Shown in pieces: positions 9,366-18,113 of a DNA stretch of 64,000 bases. Made by a program: the position numbers and the translations under genes. Under the pieces are notes generated by a model, which saw only the letters and a list, made by a program, of their open reading frames with translations, did not search any database and was not told the origin of the DNA. Every line of letters begins with the position of its first letter. Positions within the stretch are counted from its first letter, which is position 1. Source of the stretch: Candidatus Saccharimonadota bacterium (GTDB taxonomy: Bacteria; Patescibacteriota; Saccharimonadia; Saccharimonadales; Saccharimonadaceae); the NCBI GenBank assembly GCA_017512095.1, contig JAFWHC010000007.1, positions 58,011 to 122,010 on the forward strand, written 5' to 3'.

Positions 9366-9731
9366 CTAGCCGCGTTTGAACAAACCCCTAAGACCTCTTT
9401 TTTCTTTTTTGAGGTGAGGGTTTTGTTCGAGTTTGAAACGACGGATTTGGCCGGTGAGTTTAGCTTCGATAATATCAATGCCAGCGTAAAGATTGGAACA
9501 TTCGTCTTTGGCGGAGATGACCTTGCCGCCCGGGATTTCCATGGCGCAGGAAAGTTCGTATTTGTTGCCATGGTCTCGATTGACTTCTGTGATGACGACC
9601 TTGGCGACAACGTCCTTTTTGTTAGCACGTGGGAGGTAGCGGTCGAGCTTACCGATTTTTTTAGTGATGTATTTGCGCAGATTTTCTTCAACTTTGTAAT
9701 TACTGCCAGAAATGTCGACTTTTTGAATCAT
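9366..9731 (-). CDS. hpf: Ribosome hibernation promoting factor, short form
   Basis: 121 aa protein of the HPF/RaiA family (KVEENLRKYITKKIGKLDRYLPR, with a beta-alpha-beta S30AE fold) that binds the 30S subunit in stationary phase. It lacks the long C-terminal dimerisation domain of long HPF and ends in a short basic tail. Its ATG follows the serS stop by 3 bases and its Shine-Dalgarno site AAGGAGGAA lies inside the last serS codons, so it is coupled to serS. Confidence 0.88.
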   Translation of the reverse strand: MIQKVDISGSNYKVEENLRKYITKKIGKLDRYLPRANKKDVVAKVVITEVNRDHGNKYELSCAMEIPGGKVISAKDECSNLYAGIDIIEAKLTGQIRRFKLEQNPHLKKEKRGLRGLFKRG

Positions 9732-9734
9732 GTT

Positions 9735-10988
9735 TTATAATTCCTCCTTGTTGTTTAAATAGGGTTTCAAAACATCGGGAACTTTTAGTTTCCCGTCTTC
9801 TGTAGCGTAGTTCTCAAGAATTGCAACCATGGCGCGAGCGAGGGAGATAGCGGTGCCGTTTAAGGTGTGGACAAATTCGATTGTGCCATCTTTGCGGCGA
9901 ACGCGACAATTGACAGCGCGAGCTTGGAAGTCGGTACAGTTGCTGCAGCTGGTGAGTTCTTGGTATTTTTGGTTAACGGGTGACCAATATTCGAGATCGT
10001 ATTTTTTAGCAGCAGGACTGCCTAGGTCGCCAGCGGCGATGTTGATGATGTGATAAGGAATGCCTAGGGATTGCCAGATGTCTTCTTCGATAGCGAGAAT
10101 TTTTTCGTGGATTTCTTTGCTTTGTTCTGGGAGACAGAAGGAGTACATCTCTAGTTTATTAAACTGATGGACGCGGAAGAGGCCACGAGTGTATTTGCCG
10201 TAAGTGCCGGCCTCTTTACGGAAACAGGCGGAATAGCCCGCGTAAAAGAGGGGAAGCTTGTCTTCATCGAGGATTTCGTCCATGTGGTAGCCGGTGAGAG
10301 GCATTTCGGCGGTGGCAATGAGGGCGAGGTCTTCGCCTTCGATGTAGTATTCGTCGGATTGGTCGGATGTTCTCGGGTTGAAACCGCAGCCTTCGAGAAT
10401 TCGGCTCGAGACAAGGTCGGGGACGGTCATAAAAGTAAAACCGTGTTCTAGGACCTTTTTGAGACCAAATTGTAGAAGGGCGTTTTCTAGGAGAGCGAGG
10501 CCATCTTTGAGGTAGTAAAATTTGCTACCACCGACTTTGGCGCCGCGTTCGAAGTCGACCCAGTCACGAGAAGTTGCGAAGTCGAGGTGGTCGACACCCT
10601 TTTCCTTGTTCTTGCCCCATCTTTTGATTTCGACGGAGCATTCTTCGCCGCCCAAGGGGACATCATCAAAGATGATGTTTGGGACGCGTTTAAGCTCGGT
10701 TTTCAGCTCGGCTTCTTTGTCGGCGAGCTGTTTTTCAAGGCCGGAGAGTTCTGCTTTGATTTTTTTGCCGGCATCGATTAAATTCTGATCGGGTTTACCC
10801 TTAATTCCCTGTAGTTTTGCGGCATTTTCGTTGCGAGCTTTGCGAAGCTCTTCGGTCTTTTGAAGAATAGATTTGCGGGAGTCGTCGAGTTTCAAGATGT
10901 CTGTAATGCTAAGGTCTTTATAGCCCTTTTCTTTGGCAGATTTTTCGACGAGTTCGCGGTTTTCTCGGATATAATTAATATCTAACAT
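9735..10988 (-). CDS. serS: Seryl-tRNA synthetase
   Basis: 417 aa class II synthetase. The N-terminal helical arm that binds the long variable arm of tRNA-Ser covers about residues 30-110; the catalytic domain shows motif 2 (CFRKEAGTYGKYTRGLFRVHQF) and motif 3 (NGTAISLARAMVAILENY). Length is normal for the family. It heads serS-hpf and has a leaderless-type promoter. Confidence 0.96.
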   Translation of the reverse strand: MLDINYIRENRELVEKSAKEKGYKDLSITDILKLDDSRKSILQKTEELRKARNENAAKLQGIKGKPDQNLIDAGKKIKAELSGLEKQLADKEAELKTELKRVPNIIFDDVPLGGEECSVEIKRWGKNKEKGVDHLDFATSRDWVDFERGAKVGGSKFYYLKDGLALLENALLQFGLKKVLEHGFTFMTVPDLVSSRILEGCGFNPRTSDQSDEYYIEGEDLALIATAEMPLTGYHMDEILDEDKLPLFYAGYSACFRKEAGTYGKYTRGLFRVHQFNKLEMYSFCLPEQSKEIHEKILAIEEDIWQSLGIPYHIINIAAGDLGSPAAKKYDLEYWSPVNQKYQELTSCSNCTDFQARAVNCRVRRKDGTIEFVHTLNGTAISLARAMVAILENYATEDGKLKVPDVLKPYLNNKEEL

Positions 10989-10995
10989 AATATAT

Positions 10996-11004
10996 AGTAT
11001 AGCA
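10996..11004 (-). promoter_or_regulatory. Extended -10 of serS, leaderless
   Basis: TGCTATACT on the minus strand, 7 bases before the serS ATG. Confidence 0.65.
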
Positions 11005-11029
11005 TAAATTATGGTTTATAGGGAAGGTT

Positions 11030-12898
11030 TTACCAGCCACCTCCGCCGCCACCTCCGCCGCCCCCGCCAGAGAAGCCGCCACCTCCGCCGCCGGAGGAAC
11101 CTCCGGAGGAGCTGGAGGCGGTGGAGCTGGAGATTGAACTGGAGGTGTAGGACGTGAAGGAGTGGAAGTCGGAGACTGGGAAGTAGGTGGTGCCGTGGAG
11201 CCAGTAAGGATTGGTGACGTCGTCCATTTGGTAGTATTTGTTGAGTTCCTCCATCCAGGAGTCTTCAATGCCGAAGATGACGGCGTAAGGCAGGAGTTTT
11301 TCCCAGAGCTTGACGATGCCTTGGTTGGAAGTGTCGGCGCCCTTGACGCTTTGGAGAAATTTAAGACGGTCGGCTTCGGCGAGCTCCATGTATTCTTTCA
11401 AGCCGTCAAGGTATTTGCTGGTTTTAATACCCTCTAGGGTGCGTTTTTTGTATTTGGAGATGCGTGAGCCAGCGACGGTGGCGGTGATGCTGATGGTGAA
11501 AATGGCGATGACGGAGAAGAGGATAGTGGCGCCGGACTCGTCGAGCGAGTTAATGGTTTCAATAAAAACGGATAAAAGCGGCATAGCGATGGCGAAAAGA
11601 ATAATGAAGACGGCAACGACGATGGTGACAACGTTGCCGGAAAGACCGGAGGTTTTTTCTGGCTCAAAGAGTTGTTTGCCGCGGAGACTGCTTTCGATTT
11701 TTTTCGGGAAATCGCGGCCGAGTTTTTCGAGGTGAGAGGTGGAGGAGTGGCGTTTGATTTCGATAGTGTTGCCATCGTGAACCGTGGGGCCGCCGTTTAA
11801 GATTTCGAGAACGATTTTTTGTTCGGGTTTTAAATCTTCGACGCGTTTGGCGTGGATTTTCCAGTGATAGCCGCCGAAGCGTTTTTTCTCGCCTTTTTCG
11901 AGTTCGATGTCGTGCTGGACGGCGAGTTGCATGAGGGTCGCGACTTGGAGCGAACGTTCGGGTTTGAGCCAGACGGTGCCGGCTTCGGCGACGGTCAAGC
12001 CTTGCGGCGGAGTGTATTGGACGGGGACGACTTTGTCTTTGGCTAAGGCTTTTTTCTCTTTGATTTTTTGTTCAGCTTTGACCCATTTGTAGATTAAGAA
12101 GCCGGAAATTAAGGTGACGACGCCGATGGCGATGAAAAGACTGTAGTTAGGGTCGGGACCTTTGACGAAGAAAGTGTCGGACTTAAATTCAATGTTGACG
12201 GTTAGACCTTCAGCGGGTTTTAGATCTGCCGCGGTGAAGGTGATGGTGTAGGGGTATTTAGAGTCGGTGGAAGTGTCGGCGGCGATAGTGCAACGAGAGG
12301 TGGCAGCGGAGCCTTTGGTGCCGTATTTACCGACGTAACAAGAGAGGTGGTTAGTGTCTTGGCTCTTGCGGGCGAGATTGAGCGATTCGGGGAGGTGGAT
12401 GCGGGCGGTGATGGATTCAAATTTTTGGCTCCAGCCGGTGCCGTTGATGTCCCAGTAGAGTTCTTGGCCGGTGGCGTTAGTGGGGTTCAAGACGACGTTT
12501 TCGACGTCGTAGGAGATGCTGTAGATTTGTTCATTGTGGACATATACGTTGGCGTTGCCGATGCGGAGGCAGAGGAAGCCGCCGTCGTTATAAGTGGTGA
12601 AGGGCTCGCTGGTGCCGTTTCTAGTGACGGTGAAGTTAGGGTTGGGGAGGATGGAGACGTTGTTGTATTTTTTAGGGATACAACGTTCGATGCCGTGGTT
12701 TTGGTTTGTGCTCGGGAAGACGGCGGTGAGGTTTTCTTCGATGTGCATTTTTGAGCGACCGTCTTCGAGTTTTTCGAGGTAGTAATCGAAAGTGGCGTCG
12801 GTGAAGTAGAAGTCATTGGCGGAGGCGAAGGTTTGGGCGGTGTCGCCGAAGAGAGTTAAAGTTAATGCTAGTATGAGTGCCAAAAATAACTTTTTCAT
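11030..12898 (-). CDS. DUF2207-like membrane protein with Gly-rich tail
   Basis: 622 aa. A cleavable-type signal sequence (about 1-26, LFLALILALTLTLFGDTAQTFA) is followed by an extracellular beta-rich domain of about 220 residues, one TM (about 256-276), a cytoplasmic winged-helix-like stretch, and a pair of TMs around 425-475. The C-terminus is a Ser-rich then nearly pure Gly run ending in Trp. This plan matches the DUF2207 family, widespread in Gram-positives and CPR with unknown function. The promoter is leaderless-type. Confidence 0.8.
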   Translation of the reverse strand: MKKLFLALILALTLTLFGDTAQTFASANDFYFTDATFDYYLEKLEDGRSKMHIEENLTAVFPSTNQNHGIERCIPKKYNNVSILPNPNFTVTRNGTSEPFTTYNDGGFLCLRIGNANVYVHNEQIYSISYDVENVVLNPTNATGQELYWDINGTGWSQKFESITARIHLPESLNLARKSQDTNHLSCYVGKYGTKGSAATSRCTIAADTSTDSKYPYTITFTAADLKPAEGLTVNIEFKSDTFFVKGPDPNYSLFIAIGVVTLISGFLIYKWVKAEQKIKEKKALAKDKVVPVQYTPPQGLTVAEAGTVWLKPERSLQVATLMQLAVQHDIELEKGEKKRFGGYHWKIHAKRVEDLKPEQKIVLEILNGGPTVHDGNTIEIKRHSSTSHLEKLGRDFPKKIESSLRGKQLFEPEKTSGLSGNVVTIVVAVFIILFAIAMPLLSVFIETINSLDESGATILFSVIAIFTISITATVAGSRISKYKKRTLEGIKTSKYLDGLKEYMELAEADRLKFLQSVKGADTSNQGIVKLWEKLLPYAVIFGIEDSWMEELNKYYQMDDVTNPYWLHGTTYFPVSDFHSFTSYTSSSISSSTASSSSGGSSGGGGGGFSGGGGGGGGGGGW

Positions 12899-12904
12899 AT
12901 TTAT

Positions 12905-12910
12905 ATTATA
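12905..12910 (-). promoter_or_regulatory. -10 of the DUF2207-like gene, leaderless
   Basis: TATAAT on the minus strand, 6 bases before the ATG at 12898; no TG extension. Confidence 0.55.
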
Positions 12911-12929
12911 TATGATTTTGAGATTATTT

Positions 12930-13847
12930 TTAAGCCCTTACGTGAAGTTCTTTGATAGCTTCTTTAAGAGTGTTGACGGACTTTTGATACTTGATTCCTT
13001 CTTCTTCGGACATTTTGATGTCAAGGCGTTTAATGACGCCGCGGCGGCCGATGACGGTTGGGAAGCCGGTGAAGACGTTTTGCCAGTCGTCGTAGCTCGA
13101 GACAGGAAGGACTCGACGTTCGTCATTTAAGATGCTGTGGATGATGTGGGTGGCACAGACGCCAATGCCGTAATGTGTGGCGCCTTTTTTGGCGATTATC
13201 TCGTAGGCTTCGTTTCTGGCGTAGTTTTCAATTTCGTCCATGGTGTTTTTAGAGACGAGTGTGGAGATTGGCTGTCCGGAAACGTTGGCGGTTGACCAAA
13301 GGGCGAATTCGCTGTCGCCATGTTCGCCGACCTGAAAAGCGTGAATGGATTTTGGATGGATGCTGAGTCGTTCGCTGAGTTTGAGGCGAAGACGAGCGGA
13401 ATCGAGGACGGTGCCAGAGCCGATGACGTGGTCGGACGGCAGACCGGAGTATTTCCAGGTTATGTAGGTCATGACGTCCATAGGGTTTGTGATGACGAGG
13501 AAGATGCCGCGAAAACCGTTTTGCATGATTTCTTTAACCATCGGGCGGAAGATCGAGGCGTTCTTTTTTAGTAAATCAAGGCGAGTCTCTCCTGGCTTTT
13601 GATTGGCGCCGGCGGTGATGGCGATGATGTCGCAACCGCGGGCGTCTTTATATGAGCCGGCTTTGATTTTCATGTAGCTTGGCGCGACGGCGAGGGCGTC
13701 GCGGAGATCCATGGCTTCGCCTTCGGCGTCCTCTGTGTTTATATCGACGAGGACGAGTTCGTTGACGGCGGTGCGTTGGTTAATTAAGGAGTAGGCAATC
13801 GACGCGCCAACGTTGCCCGTTCCGATAATCATGACTTTATTGGACAT
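12930..13847 (-). CDS. ldh: L-lactate dehydrogenase
   Basis: 305 aa NAD-dependent dehydrogenase reducing pyruvate to L-lactate. The Rossmann motif is IGTGNVGASIAYSL; the specificity loop is AGANQKPGETR, where Gln favours lactate over malate; NPMDVMTY and the catalytic His in VGEHGDSEF are intact. ATG at 13847 is chosen over a longer frame because the protein then starts at MSNKVMIIG and a Shine-Dalgarno-like GAAAGGGTGG lies just upstream. The -10 is about 40 bases upstream, so this is a leadered gene. It is the only clear fermentation enzyme here. Confidence 0.93.
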   Translation of the reverse strand: MSNKVMIIGTGNVGASIAYSLINQRTAVNELVLVDINTEDAEGEAMDLRDALAVAPSYMKIKAGSYKDARGCDIIAITAGANQKPGETRLDLLKKNASIFRPMVKEIMQNGFRGIFLVITNPMDVMTYITWKYSGLPSDHVIGSGTVLDSARLRLKLSERLSIHPKSIHAFQVGEHGDSEFALWSTANVSGQPISTLVSKNTMDEIENYARNEAYEIIAKKGATHYGIGVCATHIIHSILNDERRVLPVSSYDDWQNVFTGFPTVIGRRGVIKRLDIKMSEEEGIKYQKSVNTLKEAIKELHVRA

Positions 13848-13912
13848 TTTCCACCCTTTCTGACATATGTAATATATATTATTATATATAAGCTTGAGCT
13901 TTCTCGCAAGGA

Positions 13913-13941
13913 TTGACATATTTTGAATTATTTGTTATAAT
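13913..13941 (+). promoter_or_regulatory. Consensus -35/-10 promoter of the 172-aa gene
   Basis: TTGACA at 13913-13918 and TATAAT at 13936-13941 with a 17-base spacer, a full consensus match. Only one other promoter in the window (59259) is as good. Confidence 0.85.
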
Positions 13942-13948
13942 ATAGTTC

Positions 13949-13962
13949 TTCCCTTCGGGGAA
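13949..13962 (+). promoter_or_regulatory. 5' hairpin with UUCG tetraloop
   Basis: TTCCC-TTCG-GGGAA just downstream of the predicted transcription start: a 5-bp stem capped by the very stable UUCG loop, followed by GGAGGGG ahead of the ATG. It would stabilise the 5' end of the mRNA. Confidence 0.6.
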
Positions 13963-13986
13963 AATATTATTCGGGAGGGGTCGAAT

Positions 13987-14505
13987 ATGGACTCTAAGAA
14001 TTTGAGGAAAGCATTGCAGGAAATGGCAACCAGGGTGCGGGCTGAGAAGGCTTATCGCATTTTAAGCTTCTCGATCTGCGAAGGTCGGACGCCGGACAAG
14101 GTTAAGACCGTGCAGCTTGGCGTGCTCGACTATGACTTTGAGTTGGACGGCAGAACGCAGTTCAGCTTTGACGAAGCCATTGAGATTCAGAACGCCGGAC
14201 GCGAGTTTGGGCTGCGGTTGCTTCGTGCGCACGAATGGCGTGGGCTGGGTTTTTGGATTAATCACAGCGGTGAGTACTACGGCGTGACAAAGTTCAATCT
14301 CAGACACGATGGCCATACGTGGGAAGGCACGGATATTCCGCAGAATCAGAACGGTGGCGCCTACTATTGGACCGGCAGTTCCGATAAAGTCGGAGATCAT
14401 GCGCGGGCGGCAATTTTTATGCCGTCGGGGCAGTTTGATGTGACATTCCGTCCGAAGGGCGAATGGATGAACATCCGTCTGGTTCTGGATGATTGTTTCA
14501 ATTAA
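13987..14505 (+). CDS. Unknown 172-aa protein, strongly expressed type
   Basis: 172 aa, soluble, no signal peptide or TM. The C-terminal half (GAYYWTGSSD, RAAIFMPSGQFDV, EWMNIRLV) resembles the FISUMP-type beta domain found in surface proteins of other phyla, but the match is by eye and weak. It is monocistronic: consensus promoter, short UTR with a tetraloop hairpin, GGAGGGG ribosome site and its own terminator. Its base usage is more GC-balanced than that of its neighbours. Function unknown. Confidence 0.75.
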   Translation: MDSKNLRKALQEMATRVRAEKAYRILSFSICEGRTPDKVKTVQLGVLDYDFELDGRTQFSFDEAIEIQNAGREFGLRLLRAHEWRGLGFWINHSGEYYGVTKFNLRHDGHTWEGTDIPQNQNGGAYYWTGSSDKVGDHARAAIFMPSGQFDVTFRPKGEWMNIRLVLDDCFN

Positions 14506-14542
14506 TTCTGCAGCTATTTCCCTCTTCTGTACCTTACAAAAT

Positions 14543-14562
14543 CCCCGCGAGTTGTCGCGGGG
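14543..14562. terminator. Terminator between the 172-aa gene and lysS
   Basis: Stem CCCCGCGA / TCGCGGGG, loop GTTG, with T-rich sequence on both sides. It serves the plus gene ending at 14505 and probably also lysS, which ends at 14568. Confidence 0.85.
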
Positions 14563-14567
14563 AGTTT

Positions 14568-16142
14568 TTATTGTTTGGATTTGATGATTGGGAACGGGAC
14601 GGCTTCGCGGCCAGAGACACCTTCTAAGAGCCAGAAATTGCGCTCGCTGTTGCCCCAGCCGCAGGCGGGGGGCATACCGTATTCGAGCATTTCGACGAAG
14701 TCCATGTCGAGCATTTGAGCTTCACTGTCGCCAGCGTCGCGGGCGGCTTGTTGTTCTTTGAAACGCGCGAGCTGGTCGAGCGGGTCGTTAAGCTCGGAGA
14801 AGCCATTGCCCATTTCCGTGCCGGCGATGACGGGGTGGAAGCGTTCGGTGACTTTGGGGTTGTCGGGGTTTTTCTTGGCAAGAGGAGAGAGCTCGAGCGG
14901 TTCCTCGACGAGCCAGAACGGGCCAGCGGAGCGTTTTCTGATGAGCTTCCAGACGTGGTCGATGAGGTGCGGGGTGGTCGCTGTTTCTAGAGTATGCTCG
15001 AGAGATTTCTTAGCGGCAGAGTCGTTTTTGTCTTCGGACTTTGCGAATTCGGTTTTTAGGATTTCGCAGAGCTGTTCCCTATCGGGGTTAAAAACATCAA
15101 CACCATATTCTTGTTTTAAAAGGTCGGCGTATTTGATGCGGGGCCAGGGCTTGCCGCCGTTTTCGAGGTCGATGTCAAAACCGCCGACGTGGAATTTTAG
15201 AGTTCCCCAAGTTTCTTTGGCGACGTATTTAATCATTTCTTCGTAGAGGTTCATGCCGTCTTCGTAATCCTCGAATGCAGCGTAGGATTCGAAGGCGATG
15301 TGCTCTGGGAGGTGTTCATCGTCGATGCCTTCGTTGCGGAAGCGTGGGCCGATGTCAAAGACTTTTTCGAAGCCGCCACCGAGGAGGCGTTTTAGAGGGA
15401 GTTCGTGAGAAATGCGGAGGTAAAAATCTTCATCGAGGGCGTCCATGTGGGTGGTGAAGGGGGTGGCGTCGGCGCCGCCGGTGGTGTGCTCGAGGACGGG
15501 GATATTGACCTCGATGAAACCGTGGTCTAGCATGAAGTTTCTGGTCGCTTGCCAGAATTTGCTTCTGCGGATGAGACGCTCACGGACTTCGGGGTTGACG
15601 TTCATATCGACGTAGCGGCGGCGGTAACGTTCTTCTTTGTTAGTGAAGCCGTCGCGGCCTGGGAGAGGGCGTAAGGATTTGCCGAGGAGTCTTAACTCAT
15701 TACTAAAAATCGAGAGTTCGCCGGTTGAGCTTTTGCCGATTTTGCCGGTTGCCTCAACGAAGTCGCCGGAGTCGAGAAGCTTGAGCCTATTTGTGTTAAA
15801 GATTGGTTCGCTTGCGGTCGAAGGTCCGTTCTCGGGCCGCTCCGGGCCGCTTGGCCAAGTCTTAGACCCTTCGAACGGACACTTCTCCCCGCTCGCAGTC
15901 ATAAACACTTGGATTTCTCCCGACATGTCCTTTATTTTAACGAAGGCGAGTTTGCCGAAGGAGCGGATGGCGGTGATGCGGCCGGCGAGAGTGACGGTTT
16001 TTTCGTTGAAAGCGTCGAAGTTGCCAATGATTTCGCCGATTTTGTGGGTGCGGAAAGATTTGGCTGGGTACGGATCGATGCCAAGGTTTTTGATTTCTTC
16101 AAGTTTGCGGAGGCGTTCGCTCCGGTAGTCTTCTATTGTCAT
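14568..16142 (-). CDS. lysS: Lysyl-tRNA synthetase, class II
   Basis: 524 aa. The OB-fold anticodon domain is about residues 30-165 and the catalytic core shows motif 2 (FRNEGIDDEHLPEHIAFE). Motif 3 is divergent: the usual GLGIGIDRLVMLL is replaced by GWGNSERNFWLLEG, keeping the Arg. Within the OB domain about 30 extra residues (from TASGEKCPFEG to STASEP) are encoded by a palindromic element, 15804-15900, that also occurs between rmuC and recR. The promoter is leaderless-type. Confidence 0.93.
   Translation of the reverse strand: MTIEDYRSERLRKLEEIKNLGIDPYPAKSFRTHKIGEIIGNFDAFNEKTVTLAGRITAIRSFGKLAFVKIKDMSGEIQVFMTASGEKCPFEGSKTWPSGPERPENGPSTASEPIFNTNRLKLLDSGDFVEATGKIGKSSTGELSIFSNELRLLGKSLRPLPGRDGFTNKEERYRRRYVDMNVNPEVRERLIRRSKFWQATRNFMLDHGFIEVNIPVLEHTTGGADATPFTTHMDALDEDFYLRISHELPLKRLLGGGFEKVFDIGPRFRNEGIDDEHLPEHIAFESYAAFEDYEDGMNLYEEMIKYVAKETWGTLKFHVGGFDIDLENGGKPWPRIKYADLLKQEYGVDVFNPDREQLCEILKTEFAKSEDKNDSAAKKSLEHTLETATTPHLIDHVWKLIRKRSAGPFWLVEEPLELSPLAKKNPDNPKVTERFHPVIAGTEMGNGFSELNDPLDQLARFKEQQAARDAGDSEAQMLDMDFVEMLEYGMPPACGWGNSERNFWLLEGVSGREAVPFPIIKSKQ
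15804..15900 (-). repeat. In-frame palindromic element, family A (lysS copy)
   Basis: About 97 bp imperfect palindrome whose arms include GTCCGTTC / GAACGGAC, plus outer arms GCTTGCGGTCGAAG and CTTCTCCCCGCTCGC. The outer and middle parts match the copy at 53165-53300 almost base for base (TCGCTTGCGGTCGA, CCGTT, GGCCGCT, ACGGAC, CCCCGCTCGC). It is read through in frame in lysS. Confidence 0.85.
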
Positions 16143-16151
16143 ATTGAGGTA

Positions 16152-16160
16152 ATTATACCA
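16152..16160 (-). promoter_or_regulatory. Extended -10 of lysS, leaderless
   Basis: TGGTATAAT on the minus strand, 9 bases before the ATG at 16142. Confidence 0.65.
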
Positions 16161-16163
16161 TAT

Positions 16164-16877
16164 TTAGACGCTACCGACAATGTAGACGAGGATGAAGGCG
16201 ACAGTGTTTTTAAGAATGTGAAGAAGAATGCCAGAGTAAATAGTGCCGGTGATTTCGCGAAGGACGCAGAGCACGATCGACATAGCAAAAACGTTGACGC
16301 CGACGTTCCACTGACCATGAAGCAGGCCGAAAAGGACGGAAACGAGGAGAATGGAAAGAATGAGAGAGAGCTTTTTGCCGGGGATTTTAGCGCGGAGTTT
16401 GGCGTAGAGCCAACCGCGAAAAATGAGCTCTTCGGCGATAGGAGCGATAATACAGAGGGCGAAGAAAGCGACGATGCGGTCGAAGCCGTTGTTCAGCATC
16501 TGGTAGCCGAGTTCTTGAGCTTGATCGGCGTCGAAGAATGGGAATTTTTGAAAAATAGCAACGAGGATGCTTGCTAATATTAAGTAGACAATGAAACCAA
16601 CAGGGGCAAGGCCGAGGTCTGTCCAAGTAGGAAGGTCATCTAGTCCAAGGTTTTTACGAGAGAGAGGCTTTTTCTTGAAGAATTTAATTGGAGCCCAGAT
16701 AATTAGAAAGAGAGCAAGGGCATAAATAATAGCGTTGGTAATAGTCATCCAGACTGGGGTAGTGAGGAGGTCGCGGCCAAGAATGAAATAGAGTCCGAAG
16801 GTGACGGCGTATTCGACGGCGATGATGACGACGGCGACCCAGAGAAGAAGACCGCAGATTTTCAGTGTTGTTTTCAT
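16164..16877 (-). CDS. CPBP family intramembrane protease
   Basis: 237 aa with about seven hydrophobic segments. The family motifs are visible: EEx3R in PIAEELIFRGWLY, and the later His motif in LFGLLHGQWNVG. The family (CAAX protease, bacteriocin processing; ABI/CPBP) includes prenyl proteases and bacteriocin immunity proteins. It starts 2 bases after the rseP stop, so a site-2 protease and a CPBP protease form one operon. Substrate unknown. Confidence 0.88.
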   Translation of the reverse strand: MKTTLKICGLLLWVAVVIIAVEYAVTFGLYFILGRDLLTTPVWMTITNAIIYALALFLIIWAPIKFFKKKPLSRKNLGLDDLPTWTDLGLAPVGFIVYLILASILVAIFQKFPFFDADQAQELGYQMLNNGFDRIVAFFALCIIAPIAEELIFRGWLYAKLRAKIPGKKLSLILSILLVSVLFGLLHGQWNVGVNVFAMSIVLCVLREITGTIYSGILLHILKNTVAFILVYIVGSV

Positions 16878-16879
16878 AA

Positions 16880-18091
16880 TTAGAAGAGCTTAATAATGTC
16901 CATGACGGTGATAATTGCCATGAGAATGAGGAGGAAGATGAAGGCTTTGGCGACGATAGACTGTTCCTTTTCCTTGCTGAGTTTTTTATGGCGAAGACGG
17001 CAGAGGAAAATCATGAACCAGCGGCCGCCGTCGAGGGCTGGAATAGGCAGGACGTTCATGCAGGCAAGGGAGATGCTAATGATGGCCATGAAAAGAAAGA
17101 TAAAGGTTGGTCCGGCGGAAATAAGGTTTGGGAAATAACCGCCGATAATGCCAACGATGCCGGAAACGCCTTCGGTAGCTTCGGAGATTTGTTCTTTTCC
17201 TTCTTCGCGGACAGAGACGTCGGAAGATATTTGGCGAGCGGCGCCGGTGACGAGATTGACGACGAGCTGACCGAGACCTTTAAACGTTTCGCCGGTGAGC
17301 TGGACGGTGAGACCAGCAGCGACTACTGGCGCTGACCAGGTGTAGTGACGGGTGACTGAGCCGGCGGACATGGTGATGCCGAGGAGGTATTCGGAGTCGG
17401 CGGGGTTGAGGGTAACTTCGAGGGTTGTGGGCTTGGCGCGCAGGATAGAGTAGGTGACGGTTTCGCCGGCGTGAGCGTTGTTGAAATTAATAACATCGGA
17501 AGAAGTGTAGATGTTTTGGTCGTTGATGGCGACGATGCGGTCGTCGGTCATGAACCCGGCGGCTTCGGCGGGAGAGCCCTCCATGACCGTGCCGACAGTG
17601 ACGTAGGAGTTGGTAGTGATGCGTTCGTCTGACTTGATGCTGAATTGATTGGTTAGAATTTCTGGCAGACCAGTCCAACAAAGAACGGTTAAAACGATAA
17701 AAGCAACGAGCCAGTTCATTGTAACGCCGGCGAAGAGGATTTTAGTTTTTTTCCAGAAGGAAACAGAGCCAAAAGTACCCTTCCTGGTTTCGTCGTCGGA
17801 TTCGCCGTCCATAGCACAGAAACCGCCGATAGGGAGCCAGTTGAGACTAAAAATCAATGAGTTTTGCTCTTTTGTCCAGTCTTCCTTTTTGATACGGGTC
17901 CATTTGCCCTTTTTCTTCCCTTTTTCGGGTTTACTTCTAACCCAGGCGATAGCGCGCGGCGGAAAACCGATGCCGAATTCTTTAACGCGGACGCCGGAGC
18001 GGCGAGCGGCGATAAAATGGCCGAATTCGTGCGCTGTAATTAAGACTGTTAAAACAAATAAACCGACAATGATTCCCAAAAATACATTCAT
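16880..18091 (-). CDS. rseP: Site-2 zinc protease RseP/RasP
   Basis: 403 aa membrane protease. The HExxH site is HEFGH at about residues 22-26 in the first TM. One PDZ domain (TVMEGSPAEAAGFMTDDRIVAIND) lies mid-protein, and the conserved NxxPxPxLDGG is present as NVLPIPALDGGRW near the C-terminus. Members cleave anti-sigma factors or signal-peptide remnants inside the membrane; no sigma/anti-sigma pair is visible here. The promoter is leaderless-type. Confidence 0.94.
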   Translation of the reverse strand: MNVFLGIIVGLFVLTVLITAHEFGHFIAARRSGVRVKEFGIGFPPRAIAWVRSKPEKGKKKGKWTRIKKEDWTKEQNSLIFSLNWLPIGGFCAMDGESDDETRKGTFGSVSFWKKTKILFAGVTMNWLVAFIVLTVLCWTGLPEILTNQFSIKSDERITTNSYVTVGTVMEGSPAEAAGFMTDDRIVAINDQNIYTSSDVINFNNAHAGETVTYSILRAKPTTLEVTLNPADSEYLLGITMSAGSVTRHYTWSAPVVAAGLTVQLTGETFKGLGQLVVNLVTGAARQISSDVSVREEGKEQISEATEGVSGIVGIIGGYFPNLISAGPTFIFLFMAIISISLACMNVLPIPALDGGRWFMIFLCRLRHKKLSKEKEQSIVAKAFIFLLILMAIITVMDIIKLF

Positions 18092-18097
18092 GGAACT

Positions 18098-18106
18098 ATT
18101 TTAGCA
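18098..18106 (-). promoter_or_regulatory. Extended -10 of rseP, leaderless
   Basis: TGCTAAAAT on the minus strand, 6 bases before the ATG at 18091. Confidence 0.65.
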
Positions 18107-18113
18107 CAAGCGG

